From: Kyrpidia spormannii
GTDB lineage: Bacteria > Bacillota > Bacilli > Kyrpidiales > Kyrpidiaceae
Reading direction: 5' to 3'
Assembly: GCF_002804065.1 (NCBI RefSeq)
Contig: NZ_CP024955.1
Location: forward strand, 3,162,001 to 3,226,000
Length of the DNA: 64,000 nt
In this document: piece by piece, positions 52,165-60,471 of the stretch
Position numbering within the stretch: the first letter of the stretch is position 1
Layout of the letters: the number at the start of each line of letters is the position of its first letter
Made by a program: the position numbers and the translations under genes
The notes under the pieces: generated by a model
Seen by the model: only the letters and a program-made list of their open reading frames with translations
Databases searched by the model: none
What the model was told of the DNA's origin: nothing

Positions 52165-52470
52165 CCCGCAACGTCCTTTCCACTCGTGTTTGGGTTACCA
52201 GCGCCCGACCGGCCACGTCACCGTGGCGTTCCGAATCGTCCCGTCGATGGGCCGGGACTTCCGGAACTTCACCCACCCGCCCCGGGGCAAGAAGACTTTT
52301 GACCAGACACCCCGCCCGTCCGCGTCCTTGGTCGTCAGGTCGAGTTTGATCTGTTTCGGGTCCGGAAAGGGCAGGATCAAACAACTTATCGAACTCGGCA
52401 GCATCCAAAGAACTCCGGATGGCCACCCACTCTTCTCTCCCTTCCCGTCGACGATCCACCCCCCGGCCAT
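52150..52470 (-). pseudogene. TnpB (OrfB) internal fragment
   Basis: QIKLDLTTKDADGRGVWSKV and LPRGGWVKFRKSRPIDGTIR followed by NATVTWPVGRW resemble the oligonucleotide-binding middle part of TnpB. A stop or frame change precedes TQTRVERTLRDAAGSRF. The RuvC domain is missing. It is not part of the IS607 element next to it, whose own tnpB is complete. Confidence 0.6.
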
Positions 52471-52544
52471 CTGAAAACGTACTTGGAGACTCGTGGTATC
52501 AGCAGCTGCCGGGATATCTTATCAAAACTATCCAACAAACCGCT

Positions 52545-52777
52545 GTCGGCCTGACCTGTGTCTCCTTCCATCCGGAAGGGAGCCGCCCCCGGGGTGGGCG
52601 CGCTTCTCGGCGTGTGCTTCCTCCCGCATCCGACCGCCTAAGATCGGCAAGCCGGTCCCCGAAGAGAGAAGCTCAGGGCCATCCCGTACCACACGGGCAC
52701 TCGAGAAAGGCAGGGGCGTGAATCCCTGTCCCGTCCAGGCGGTTAGCCTCCCGCGAGACCAGAGGGGTATTTTGCCC
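52545..52777 (-). ncRNA. Putative omega RNA (reRNA) of the IS607 element
   Basis: About 230 nt after the tnpB stop hold a chain of hairpins: CCAGAGG/CCTCTGG overlapping the tnpB end (52759-52792), CAGGGATTCACGCCCCTG-like, GACCG/CGGTC near 52627-52655, and a GC-rich stem near 52580. This is where TnpB guide RNAs lie. The true 3' end, and thus the guide, cannot be fixed here. Confidence 0.45.
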
Positions 52778-54274
52778 TCAGGCAACCTCTGGCTTTGGGT
52801 CATCCCCTTTGCGGGGATACACGAATGTCTTCGTCCATTTCCTGTACAGGTTCATCATCCCCACAAAATCCGCGTCCGCGCTGTACCGGTGGTTCGGGTT
52901 CTTGCATGTGAACCGTGAGCCGTTGCGTTCCCCGAGCACCTTGCAGTGCGGACAGACCTGGGAGGTATAGGCCGGGTTGCGCTCCACCGTCAGAATCCCT
53001 TCCCGAAACGCCAAGTCCCGGACCCATTTCATGATCTGTCCGCGCAACCAATACGCCCGTTTGTGGTTCTTCCGCCCGCTTTTGCTCATCCTCTCCTTGG
53101 GCGGCCGGTACCGGCGCAGGTGCTCGAACACGATCACCCTTGCGCCGTGCTCCATCGCGAATTGGACAATGGTTACGGCCGTCTGCTTGGCCGCGTTCTC
53201 GTCCAGGTTCCGGATCTTGTTCCACAAGTTCGCGTTGTCCTGGACGCCCGGCTGGAGCCGTCCGCTTTGCTCCCGCTTGCGGTGGATTGCCGTCAACAGC
53301 CGGTGCCGGCGATGGTTCAGGGCTCTGCCGTCCACGAACCTCGTGGTCGCCAGCCGCCCTTCCACAAACGCTCCCATCACCGCCAGCCTGCCCACGCCCA
53401 GGTCCACCGCAACCACCGGCATCTGTGGGTCTGCCCGGCGCTGTTCCTCTGCCTTCCGGGGTTTGTCTACGGATTTCTCCATCGGGATGTGCAGCGCATA
53501 CCGCACCCCGCCCGGATACCGTTTATCCCGCTTCCCGTGCACCGTCAGGGATTTCGCCACCCATGTCCGGCCCCCTTTTTCTTCGCCGGAACCGGCCTGG
53601 CCCGTCTTTGAACGTTTCCTTTCCCGAGCGATGCGTTCTTTCTCCAGGGCGGACCCGGCGAGAAGCGATTCGGCCTGGGCATGAACCACCACCGGCAGCG
53701 ACACCTTTTCCCACTTCTGCCCCGTGTGCAGTTTCAGGATAATGAACGTATGCCGCTTTTTCTTCTGCGGGTTTAGGTCATACGCGGGGTGCTCGACCAT
53801 CCCCGCATAAAACGTCACCGGTTCGTTCGGTGCGCCGGGTCGTGGTTCCCGCCCGCGCTGGTCCGGTGCTGTTTCCTCCCAAGTTTTCAGGTGGCTCCAC
53901 CAGGAACGCACCTTGCCAATCGCCTGGTTGATCGCCGCCCGCCGCAACTCCGTCGGCATTCCTCTGGCCGCCGGAACGTGTTCGTCGAGCGGCCACCCCG
54001 GGTTCGGGTGGGCTTTGGTCGCCAGGGTGTGAAACTCCGCGAAGGTCAACAGTTCCTGGTTGGTGCGCGTTCGTTCTTTGATAGACCCGTCCTTCTTCCG
54101 AACCTGAACCGGCTCGTCCAACACGTTCAGATGGGCCGCGAAAAAGTCCATGTAAAAGGCGACCACCTGGTTATAGATATCCTTCGTCCGCTCCAGCGCC
54201 TCCGTCTTGCACCGATGGACCTCCCTGTGAATCCCGATGCGGATCGCCCTGATGACAGTCGCCAGCGTCCTCAC
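52778..54274 (-). CDS. tnpB: TnpB RNA-guided nuclease of IS607 element
   Basis: This 498-residue TnpB is longer than the usual about 400, mainly through its N-terminal half. RuvC-I Asp is in PVVAVDLGVGRLAVMGAF, RuvC-II Glu in RVIVFEHLRRYRPPKE and RuvC-III Asp in YSADADFVGMMNLYRKW. The zinc site is CPHC with a second half C-x4-H (CKNPNH) instead of CxxC. Its ATG lies inside the 3' end of tnpA (about 100-bp overlap). With all three acids present it should be active as an omega-RNA-guided nuclease. Confidence 0.85.
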   Translation of the reverse strand: MRTLATVIRAIRIGIHREVHRCKTEALERTKDIYNQVVAFYMDFFAAHLNVLDEPVQVRKKDGSIKERTRTNQELLTFAEFHTLATKAHPNPGWPLDEHVPAARGMPTELRRAAINQAIGKVRSWWSHLKTWEETAPDQRGREPRPGAPNEPVTFYAGMVEHPAYDLNPQKKKRHTFIILKLHTGQKWEKVSLPVVVHAQAESLLAGSALEKERIARERKRSKTGQAGSGEEKGGRTWVAKSLTVHGKRDKRYPGGVRYALHIPMEKSVDKPRKAEEQRRADPQMPVVAVDLGVGRLAVMGAFVEGRLATTRFVDGRALNHRRHRLLTAIHRKREQSGRLQPGVQDNANLWNKIRNLDENAAKQTAVTIVQFAMEHGARVIVFEHLRRYRPPKERMSKSGRKNHKRAYWLRGQIMKWVRDLAFREGILTVERNPAYTSQVCPHCKVLGERNGSRFTCKNPNHRYSADADFVGMMNLYRKWTKTFVYPRKGDDPKPEVA

Positions 54275-54893
54275 CTCCCATCTCGTTCATGGCTTTTTGG
54301 ACCTTTTTCCGGAACTCCTGCGACCGCTTGCCGTACATCCGGGCTGAAAACACGGTGATGATCGTCAACAGATCCTCCACCAGCTCCTGCTGGGATGTCT
54401 TGGGCTCGGTCTTGTGAGTGGACTCGACCGTCACCCCGTGGCTTTCGAAAAACCGTTCCAGATACCGGTATCCGAACCGCGCCAGCCTGTCCGGGTATTC
54501 AATCAGTACCCGGTCGATCTCCCCGTCTTCCGCAAGTTTGAGCAGGGCCGCCAGTTGTTTCCGGTTCTCGCCCACCCCCGACGCCTGTTCGGAAAACACC
54601 CGGACCACATCGTACCCGCGCTCTTCCGCATACCGCTCCAGCCGTTCCCGCTGCCGCTGGAGATTGCCGTCCGCCTTTTGCTTGGCCGAAGACACCCGGG
54701 CGTAGATCGCCGTCCGGTCCCCGGCCCGTTTCCCCAAAAGTCGCCTCACCTCCTCGACGTCGAACAACCTGTGGTTCCCCGGCGAACGAATGGAATGAAT
54801 CTTTCCATCCCTGTCCCAGCGTCGGATCGTCTGCACGGTCAGTCCCAGCATTTTTGCCACTTTGCCGATGGGGAGATACTGTGTGTCTTTCAT
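54171..54893 (-). CDS. tnpA: IS607-family serine recombinase TnpA
   Basis: This 240-residue protein has the MerR-like HTH (LPIGKVAKMLGLTVQTIRRW, PGNHRLFDVEEVRRLLG) and the serine recombinase domain with TAIYARVSSAKQKADGNLQR (Ser), VFSEQASGVGENRKQLAALL and VLIEYPDRLARFGYRYLERF. The last about 35 residues (Gly/Asp-rich) come from overlap with tnpB and are not typical of the family. The ATG is exactly 6 bp after a TAATAT -10, without a ribosome site. Confidence 0.9.
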   Translation of the reverse strand: MKDTQYLPIGKVAKMLGLTVQTIRRWDRDGKIHSIRSPGNHRLFDVEEVRRLLGKRAGDRTAIYARVSSAKQKADGNLQRQRERLERYAEERGYDVVRVFSEQASGVGENRKQLAALLKLAEDGEIDRVLIEYPDRLARFGYRYLERFFESHGVTVESTHKTEPKTSQQELVEDLLTIITVFSARMYGKRSQEFRKKVQKAMNEMGGEDAGDCHQGDPHRDSQGGPSVQDGGAGADEGYL

Positions 54894-54899
54894 GAATAT

Positions 54900-54928
54900 A
54901 TATTATTATAAAATATGGTCTATGCAGA
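54900..54928 (-). promoter_or_regulatory. Leaderless-type promoter of the IS607 tnpA
   Basis: TAATAT (54900-54905) lies 6 bp before the ATG at 54893, embedded in AT-rich sequence. The -35 (TCTGCA at 54923-54928, 17-bp spacer) is poor. Confidence 0.5.
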
Positions 54929-54951
54929 TATATTTTTAACCTCCAAGTTCT

Positions 54952-55377
54952 TTAGCTATCCAGAATTCGCAGCAACTCCGCTGTGGAATACACTTTGCAC
55001 ACATCCTGTGCCTCTTCGAAATCCTTGTCCTGGCTCCAAATCGGCCAATCGTGTTCCAGCGCGAGAGCTAACGTAGGAACATCGTTGGGATCGCGTTGGT
55101 GCAGGCAATGCCACGCCTTCTCCCAAGCTGGTCCAAGTGTCGATGGAGCGACGATCTCCACCGGCAGTATTCGCCATACGGACCACAACAGTTTTTCGTT
55201 AAGGTTTTTCCGCTCAGCTAAGATGGGAAGATACTTTTCAACTTCGGAATACGCCTGCACCGTCGCATATAGTTCAGGAGCTTTTAAATGAAGGACAATG
55301 CGTTGAGCTGCCTTTCCGCCAATCACGATGGACAATAGAGCGTTCGCATCAATCACGATTTTTTCGATAGGCTTCAA
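54952..55377 (-). CDS. PIN-domain toxin
   Basis: This protein of about 141 residues starts KIVIDANALLSIVIGGKAAQ with the first PIN Asp, and has YSEVEKYLPILAERKN (Glu) and RDPNDVPTLALALEHDWPIW with SQDKDFEE for the later acids. This matches the DUF/COG4113-like PIN group paired with Phd antitoxins. It overlaps the antitoxin 3' end. The start is uncertain; TTG 55377 is chosen because it begins just before the conserved strand, and a GTG six codons later would cut into it. Confidence 0.75.
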   Translation of the reverse strand: MKPIEKIVIDANALLSIVIGGKAAQRIVLHLKAPELYATVQAYSEVEKYLPILAERKNLNEKLLWSVWRILPVEIVAPSTLGPAWEKAWHCLHQRDPNDVPTLALALEHDWPIWSQDKDFEEAQDVCKVYSTAELLRILDS

Positions 55378-55609
55378 AATCCGCCATGACCTCCTGCTCG
55401 GATACGTGCAACCTCTCCAGTTGCTCCTGCAATTGGCGAGACAGTTGCTCATACATGGCCTTTTTCACGATGTCAGGCGGCAACATGGACTCATCCCAAG
55501 GCAAGAAGACTCCGGCGGGCGTAGATCCGCGCATGATGATGATGGGTTCAGACGTTTTCAGGTGTTGAGTCGCGTGATCGCGGAACTCTTTAATACTGAT
55601 CATCTTCAT
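55349..55609 (-). CDS. Phd-like antitoxin
   Basis: This 86-residue protein begins MKMISIKEFRDHATQHLKTS and continues EPIIIMRGSTPAGVFLPWDE, a Phd/YefM-type N-terminal domain. A helical C-terminus follows (SRQLQEQLERLHVSEQEVMA, DFEAYRKNRD). The ATG has GAGGTGGTCACC upstream. Its stop lies inside the PIN toxin gene, the usual coupled arrangement. A clear promoter sits about 20 bp upstream. Confidence 0.8.
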   Translation of the reverse strand: MKMISIKEFRDHATQHLKTSEPIIIMRGSTPAGVFLPWDESMLPPDIVKKAMYEQLSRQLQEQLERLHVSEQEVMADFEAYRKNRD

Positions 55610-55628
55610 GGTGACCACCTCTGTGGTC

Positions 55629-55656
55629 ATTATAACTGATTCGCATCTGGTTGCAA
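55629..55656 (-). promoter_or_regulatory. Promoter of the Phd/PIN pair
   Basis: Minus strand TTGCAA (55651-55656), 16-bp spacer, perfect TATAAT (55629-55634). Confidence 0.65.
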
Positions 55657-55689
55657 AACGGGCTCCATACTCGTTACCAGCCGGCCGGG

Positions 55690-55758
55690 CCATGAAAGTT
55701 CTTCACGGACGCGTTCGCATTCCGCCATAAGAGTCTCTACAGGTATGCCCTCACCCAC
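55690..55758 (-). pseudogene. C-terminal scrap of an AbrB-type antitoxin
   Basis: VGEGIPVETLMAECERVREE then LSW resembles the tail of the 44405 antitoxin (RGISPEELVAEVERVRQELF). No DNA-binding part is present. The rest of 55657-55980 has no supported gene; a short frame (RKRSKGLLFLQIIEDIDKSS) is unassigned. Confidence 0.45.
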
Positions 55759-55980
55759 TCTGAGCACACGCCAAACGCATTCATGCTAAGAACTCTTGTC
55801 GATATCCTCAATAATCTGTAAGAAGAGAAGACCTTTGGAGCGCTTTCTGGCAATGGGTCGCACCTTAATCGCGAGCCATGCTACTGCAGCCATAAACGTT
55901 TAGCTCACATGAACTGACGAATCAGGAATCGACGAACATGGCAGACGTGCCCACCCTGAAAAAGGAAGGCTCCGCAGACG

Positions 55981-56502
55981 TTAATGGGCGAATAAACACT
56001 TCAATATGCAATCACTATTCGTGTCGTGAAGTTCCTCTTTCGAATATAAATTTCCGATTACTCTGTCCAATGTCTTCCTAGCGTAGACATTTTTACTCGG
56101 TAGTTTTTCAAAAGGTGGACACGACACCCCCTCAGTTTTCGACAACCCATCGTCTTCCACCCGCCACTCCCCACTCAATCCCGCACGCAGCACATGATCG
56201 CTCACCCGATCCCCGGCCCCCCCGGTCCCCCGGTCCTTCACCACCCCTTGCATTTCCATATCCCCGGCCTTGCATTTTTTAAGCAGTTCCTTTCCTTCGG
56301 TCCCCAAGTCAATGGCCTCATGGCGGTTTTCCGGGGTGATCTTCGCCAGCAACTCCTCTAAAGACGGTTTTCGCTTTCGCGGAACCACGGTAATTGTGCG
56401 GTTTATCAGCCTGAGTTCGACCTCAGATCCCTGTTGAATCGAAATGCTTTCGGCAAAGGCGCTAGGCAGGCGTATGGCCAGGCTGTTGCCCCACTTCTGC
56501 AC
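55981..56502 (-). pseudogene. MazE-like antitoxin fused to a copied decarboxylase 3' end
   Basis: Residues 1-75 are MazE-like (QKWGNSLAIRLPSAFAESIS, GSEVELRLINRTITVVPRKR, LEELLAKITPENRHEAID). The normal ending with the toxin-binding peptide is gone. From about residue 82 the frame reads DMEMQGVVKDRGTGGAGDRV, a near copy of the last residues of the decarboxylase at 57421 (EMEVQGVVKNRGAGDRV), and continues through its 3' flank. The DNA copy spans 56051-56268. The start is GTG. No MazF follows. Confidence 0.75.
56051..56268 (-). repeat. 218-bp duplication of the decarboxylase 3' end and flank (source 57295-57510)
   Basis: TTTCCGATTACTC through GTAGACATTTTT, AGTTTTTCAAAAGGTGGACA and CTCAATCCCGCACGCAG is shared in order with 57295-57510 at roughly 75-80% identity with small indels. 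It begins beyond the decarboxylase stop and ends about 90 bp inside the gene. Confidence 0.8.
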
Positions 56503-56640
56503 TCTCGTCCTGAAGGCACTGCGCTCCCCTCCTTACCCGCAGATCCCTTGTCCATCATTAAACCCGACCGGGGCAAGAAAGCGCGCCCAGAGCCACCGGT
56601 GATGCCGCTATTCGACAAATTATGACATGCGAAAAAAGGG

Positions 56641-57156
56641 CTAAAAGATGTCCTGCAGGTTTATGTGCAAGTCCCCGAAAATACCAACCGCAACCGTGTC
56701 GTCCTTTCCGTAGACTGTCGGGAACACGTTGTCGTCGACTAGCCCGTGTACCTCAACAATCTGGTTCGATGGGTCGGCGATCCAATACTCACGAACGCCT
56801 GCGGCTTTATACGCCCTCGGCTTGGCGGCCTTGTCCTTCTTGGCTGTGGCCGGACTCAGGACTTCGATCACCATGTCGGGAACGCCTACACAACCCTTCG
56901 GCTGTATCTTGCTCGGGTCACAGACGATTGTGATGTCCGGCTCCACGTAATTCCCGTCATCCTCTGTGTCCAACCAAACTCCAAAGGGGGCCGGATATGC
57001 CGTACACGTCTTGCCCTTCAAATAGACGCTGATTTCGCGAAACAGGTTGCCGACGATCCTTTGGTGCTCCGACGTTGGCGGCGGCGTCATGTCGTAGATC
57101 ACGCCGTCGATCCGCTCCCACCGTTCCAAACCAGCCGTGCTCGGTTGGTGCTCCAT
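56641..57156 (-). CDS. Uma2-family (DUF820) endonuclease-like protein, second copy
   Basis: This 171-residue paralogue of the 51640 gene has WERIDGVIYDMTPPPTSEHQ, AYPAPFGVWLDTEDDGNYVE, PDITIVCDPSKIQPKGCVGV and PDMVIEVLSPATAKKDKAAK. It ends YKAAGVREYWIADPSNQIVE. All Uma2 nuclease-core acids are present. The ATG at 57156 follows GGGGAGG by five bases. It stands alone, next to the duplicated decarboxylase flank. Confidence 0.85.
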   Translation of the reverse strand: MEHQPSTAGLERWERIDGVIYDMTPPPTSEHQRIVGNLFREISVYLKGKTCTAYPAPFGVWLDTEDDGNYVEPDITIVCDPSKIQPKGCVGVPDMVIEVLSPATAKKDKAAKPRAYKAAGVREYWIADPSNQIVEVHGLVDDNVFPTVYGKDDTVAVGIFGDLHINLQDIF

Positions 57157-57420
57157 GCGCACCTCCCCTTCCGAATTCTTTCCATATCCATATTGTAGCA
57201 TGAAATGCACGCCCGTCGGCGACCCGCCCGCCATAGCACAACAGGTGGCCATCACCGCCCCCGTCGCCCGGAGATTTGACGGTTGCGAAAAACTTTTCCG
57301 ATTACTCGGCCGAATGTCTCCTCACCGTAGACATTTTTGCTTAGTAGTTTTTCAAAAGGTGGACACAACACCCCCCTCGATTTTCGACGGCCCATATTCT
57401 TCCACCCTCCACACCTCCAC
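57157..57420. other. Gap between Uma2 and the decarboxylase
   Basis: No gene. The right part (57295-57420) is the flank that was copied to 56051-56140. No clear T-tailed hairpin terminates the decarboxylase. Confidence 0.4.
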
Positions 57421-59916
57421 TCAATCCCGCACGCAGTAAATCCGATAGTTCACCCGGTCCCCAGCCCCCCGGTTCTTCACCACCCCCTGCACTTCCATCT
57501 CAAACCCCGGAAACCGGTTATCCCAGGCTTCAAACAATCGCAGATACTCGATGATCGCCTTCGACCCCTCATCAAACCGCTCCCCGGGCACGATCACGGG
57601 TATCCCCGGCGGATACACCAAACCGATGACCGCCGACACCCGCCCGGGCAGCCCCTCCAGCGGCACCAGCTCCACCTCGCCGTCCACGAGTCGTCCAAAT
57701 GCCTCGGTGGGGGTGAGGACCGCTTCGGGCAGAACCGCATACATCTCCTCCTGCACCCGGGCGATCTCAGCCTCCCGCAGAAAATCATGCATCTCCTGGG
57801 CCAAATCCTTGACCCCCTGGCTCCGGTACCTCCCGGGGTTCGCCCGGTACACCTCGGGCAGCGCCTCTTTCACCGGGCGATTGCTGTCGTACAGCTGCTT
57901 GAACGCGTACAACTTCGACACCAGGGTCGACGACTTGCTGCGACTGGCGGCAATCGTAAACAGCACCAACAATGTATAAAATCCGGTCTTCTCCGCCACC
58001 ACCCCGTGATCCCGGAGGAACGCCGCCACCAGGGGACCCGGGATTCCGGTCGCTTCCGGCCGGCCGGCACTGTCCACCCCCGGCGTCAGGATCGTCACTT
58101 TGATGGGGTCGAGCATCGCAAAACCATCCGGCACCCCCTCAAACCCGTGCCACCGATCCCCAGCGCGGATCTGCCAGGGCGCATCACTCCGGGTCAGCCC
58201 CTCCAGTCCGGCCAGCGCACGCCTCTCATCGCCTCCCAGCCCTTCCCCCGGCACATCCCCGGCCGCCGCAAACACCGCTTCCACCGTCTCCGGCTGCCAG
58301 ACGTTGAACCACCAATCCCCCCGCCCCTCGGCCTCCCGGTGGATGCTGTACACCTGCCGGCGGAACTCCAGCGCCCGCTCCACCGCCTCCTGGACCAACC
58401 GCTCCCCCGCCTTGCCCATCATCATCCGGGTGCCCACGTCTAAAGAGGCGAGGATCGCGTACTGGGGGGACGTGGAGGTGTGCATCATAAACGCCTCATT
58501 GAACCGATCCTCGTCGATGGGCATGCGCCCGTTGCGAATGTGAATCATGGAGGCCTGAGAGAAGGCGGACAGCACCTTGTGGGTGGACACCGTGGAAATC
58601 ACCGTCGGCAAATCCTTCCGCCGGGTGGCCGGGGACAGTCCGTAGTGCCGCCGGTAGAGAGGGTGAAAAGCCGCGTAGGGAATCCACGCCTCGTCCATGT
58701 GGATGTAATCCGCAACTCCCTCCAGCCGCCGCAACAGCCGCTCGGCGTTATAAAGCACCCCGTCGTACGTGGAGTTCGTGATCACCACCATTTTCACCCG
58801 CGGGGCCGAACTCGCGGATGAACCCGCGGCCAAACCCGTTTCCGAATCCGCCGACCCGTTGCCGACGCCCACACCGTCCCGTCCGGCCGCCGCGGCCGCC
58901 GCAGCCGCCTCCGCCGCCCCGCTGCCCACACGGCCCCCTCCGGCAGCGTCCGCAGCCCCGGGATCCACCGCCCCCGCCTTTCGCCGCATCAGCGGATGGG
59001 CCGCCACCCGGGCCCGGATCGCCTCGGGATCCAGCGCCTCCCACCGGGCCGGCCCGATAATCCCCTGCCCGTTGCGGTGGGCCGGCAAAAACACCGGAAT
59101 CGCCCCGGTCATAATGCAGGCGTTGATCACCGACTTGTGGCAGTTGCGGTCCACCACCACCACATCCCCGGCCTTGAGCAGCGCCCGGTGTACGATCTGG
59201 TTGCTCATCGTCGTCCCATTGGTCACAAAAAATGTCCGATCCGCCCCGTGCGCCTCGGCGGCTTCGTCCTCCGCCTCCCGGATCACCCCCTGGTGCTCCA
59301 GCAGCGATCCCATCTCCGGCACCGAACTGCACAAATCGGTCAGAAAAATGTTCGGCCCGTAAAAATCATAAAAAATCTTCCCCACCGGAGATTTCAAGAA
59401 CGCCAGGCCGCCGCTGTGCCCGGGCGTGTGCCAGGCGTCCTTGAACTCGTTAACATAATCGTACAGCCGCCGGAAAAATGGCGGCATCAGGCTCCTGCGA
59501 TATCCCTCCGCCGCCCGGGCGATCCTCCCGGCGGAAAACTCCGGCTTATCCTCGGTGATCCATACGTACCCCGAAGTCTCTTGGAGCACCTCGTGGGGCA
59601 ATTCGTCCACCCGCAAAGATTCTGTCAACAAAAAAATCGGCAGGCTCTCCTGGATCTCCCGCACCAGACGGATCAGCCGTTCGATCCGCCGCCCGCCCCC
59701 GGGATCGTGATCCGGATCGTCCCAGCTCATCAGCACACAGGAGAGCTCCGGCCGGGTTTTGACGATCAGCTCCGCCTCCTCTTCACCCCGGGCGTTAACA
59801 ATGGCCAGACCCTGTGCCGCCAGCGCCTCGGCGATGTACCGCACCCCTTCGGCAATGGCCGGCGATGCCTCCGCCGGATCGTGCACCAGAAGAATCGGAA
59901 AATCCAGGTCGCTCAC
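57421..59916 (-). CDS. Orn/Lys/Arg decarboxylase, large (biodegradative-type) form
   Basis: This 831-residue PLP enzyme of fold type I has an N-terminal wing domain (residues about 1-130). The PLP domain has DAWHTPGHSGGLAFLKSPVG, DRTFFVTNGTTMSNQIVHRA, VVDRNCHKSVINACIMTGA, YIHMDEAWIPYAAFHPLY and the Schiff-base Lys in STVSTHKVLSAFSQASMIH. The C-terminal domain has the GYVYPPGIP-like VIGLVYPPGIPVIVPGERF. An Ala/Gly-rich insert of about 60 residues (AAEAAAAAAAAGRDGVGV) splits the PLP domain before VKMVVITNSTYDGVLYN. Specificity for Arg, Lys or Orn is undetermined. The start is GTG. Confidence 0.85.
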   Translation of the reverse strand: MSDLDFPILLVHDPAEASPAIAEGVRYIAEALAAQGLAIVNARGEEEAELIVKTRPELSCVLMSWDDPDHDPGGGRRIERLIRLVREIQESLPIFLLTESLRVDELPHEVLQETSGYVWITEDKPEFSAGRIARAAEGYRRSLMPPFFRRLYDYVNEFKDAWHTPGHSGGLAFLKSPVGKIFYDFYGPNIFLTDLCSSVPEMGSLLEHQGVIREAEDEAAEAHGADRTFFVTNGTTMSNQIVHRALLKAGDVVVVDRNCHKSVINACIMTGAIPVFLPAHRNGQGIIGPARWEALDPEAIRARVAAHPLMRRKAGAVDPGAADAAGGGRVGSGAAEAAAAAAAAGRDGVGVGNGSADSETGLAAGSSASSAPRVKMVVITNSTYDGVLYNAERLLRRLEGVADYIHMDEAWIPYAAFHPLYRRHYGLSPATRRKDLPTVISTVSTHKVLSAFSQASMIHIRNGRMPIDEDRFNEAFMMHTSTSPQYAILASLDVGTRMMMGKAGERLVQEAVERALEFRRQVYSIHREAEGRGDWWFNVWQPETVEAVFAAAGDVPGEGLGGDERRALAGLEGLTRSDAPWQIRAGDRWHGFEGVPDGFAMLDPIKVTILTPGVDSAGRPEATGIPGPLVAAFLRDHGVVAEKTGFYTLLVLFTIAASRSKSSTLVSKLYAFKQLYDSNRPVKEALPEVYRANPGRYRSQGVKDLAQEMHDFLREAEIARVQEEMYAVLPEAVLTPTEAFGRLVDGEVELVPLEGLPGRVSAVIGLVYPPGIPVIVPGERFDEGSKAIIEYLRLFEAWDNRFPGFEMEVQGVVKNRGAGDRVNYRIYCVRD

Positions 59917-60109
59917 CCTCTCTCACCACGATGCCCGAACCGAACATTAACGGTTTACCATTAGCATATCATAGCCCGATCTCTTTTCCCATTCCCCACC
60001 TCTTGTCCACTTCACGTGGACAAAGCCGCCACTCCGTCCGATCAAAGGGCGGACACAACACCCTCCTCGCACTTTTACAATCCACAATCTCCCACCTGCC
60101 GGCACCCGC
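59917..60109. other. Intergenic region upstream of the decarboxylase
   Basis: About 190 bp with a possible minus-strand TATGAT -10 near 59970 and a 21-bp element (GCGGACACAACACCCTCCTC) also found at 57359 and, diverged, at 56115. No gene. Confidence 0.4.
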
Positions 60110-60143
60110 AAAAAAAGCGCGGGGCCTCAACAACTCCCCGCGC
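60110..60143 (-). terminator. Rho-independent terminator of the RND/DUF2892 genes
   Basis: GCGCGGGG/CCCCGCGC, 8-bp stem with 11-nt loop, followed on the minus strand by seven T. It lies 60 bp after the DUF2892 stop. Confidence 0.9.
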
Positions 60144-60202
60144 TCTCATCGGTTCGGCGGCCGATCTCCTCATTCCCCGACCGCCCATCCGAAACCCTTC
60201 TT

Positions 60203-60433
60203 TTACCGCCCCACCCGTCTCACCGTACACTGGGCGTCTTTGATCCCCAAAGCCCGCAGAATATAATACATCGGGCAAAACCCGGTCAGGGCCGAGATGA
60301 TCAGCATCAACCCGACAAAGGCGTCAAAATACACCCAGTGGGGATGCACCCAAAGCGACAGTCCCGCTCCGATCAAAATGAACACCCCAGCGACAATCCG
60401 GATGAGGGAACCCTTTCCGGACTCGACGAACAT
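60203..60433 (-). CDS. DUF2892 membrane protein (YgaP-type transmembrane domain)
   Basis: This protein of about 76 residues has two hydrophobic helices and the DUF2892 signature. SLIRIVAGVFILIGAGLSLW is followed by DAFVGLMLIISALTGFCPMY with the conserved Cys-Pro and YILRALGI. Such domains occur alone or fused to rhodanese (YgaP). GGGAGG lies nine bases before the ATG at 60433; an ATG two codons earlier is too close to it. The gene follows the RND pump by about 40 bp and shares its terminator, so it is likely co-transcribed. Confidence 0.8.
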   Translation of the reverse strand: MFVESGKGSLIRIVAGVFILIGAGLSLWVHPHWVYFDAFVGLMLIISALTGFCPMYYILRALGIKDAQCTVRRVGR

Positions 60434-60471
60434 ATCCATCACCCTCCCCTTATGTCAACCCGCCACGCGCC

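Larger units (their letters stand above)
52545..54928 (-). mobile_element. IS607-family element with tnpA and tnpB
   Basis: A complete-looking tnpA-tnpB pair on the minus strand plus a structured 3' region. IS607 elements have no inverted repeats, so ends are estimated from the tnpA promoter and the putative omega RNA. Both genes appear intact, making this the only seemingly complete insertion element of the island. Confidence 0.65.
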
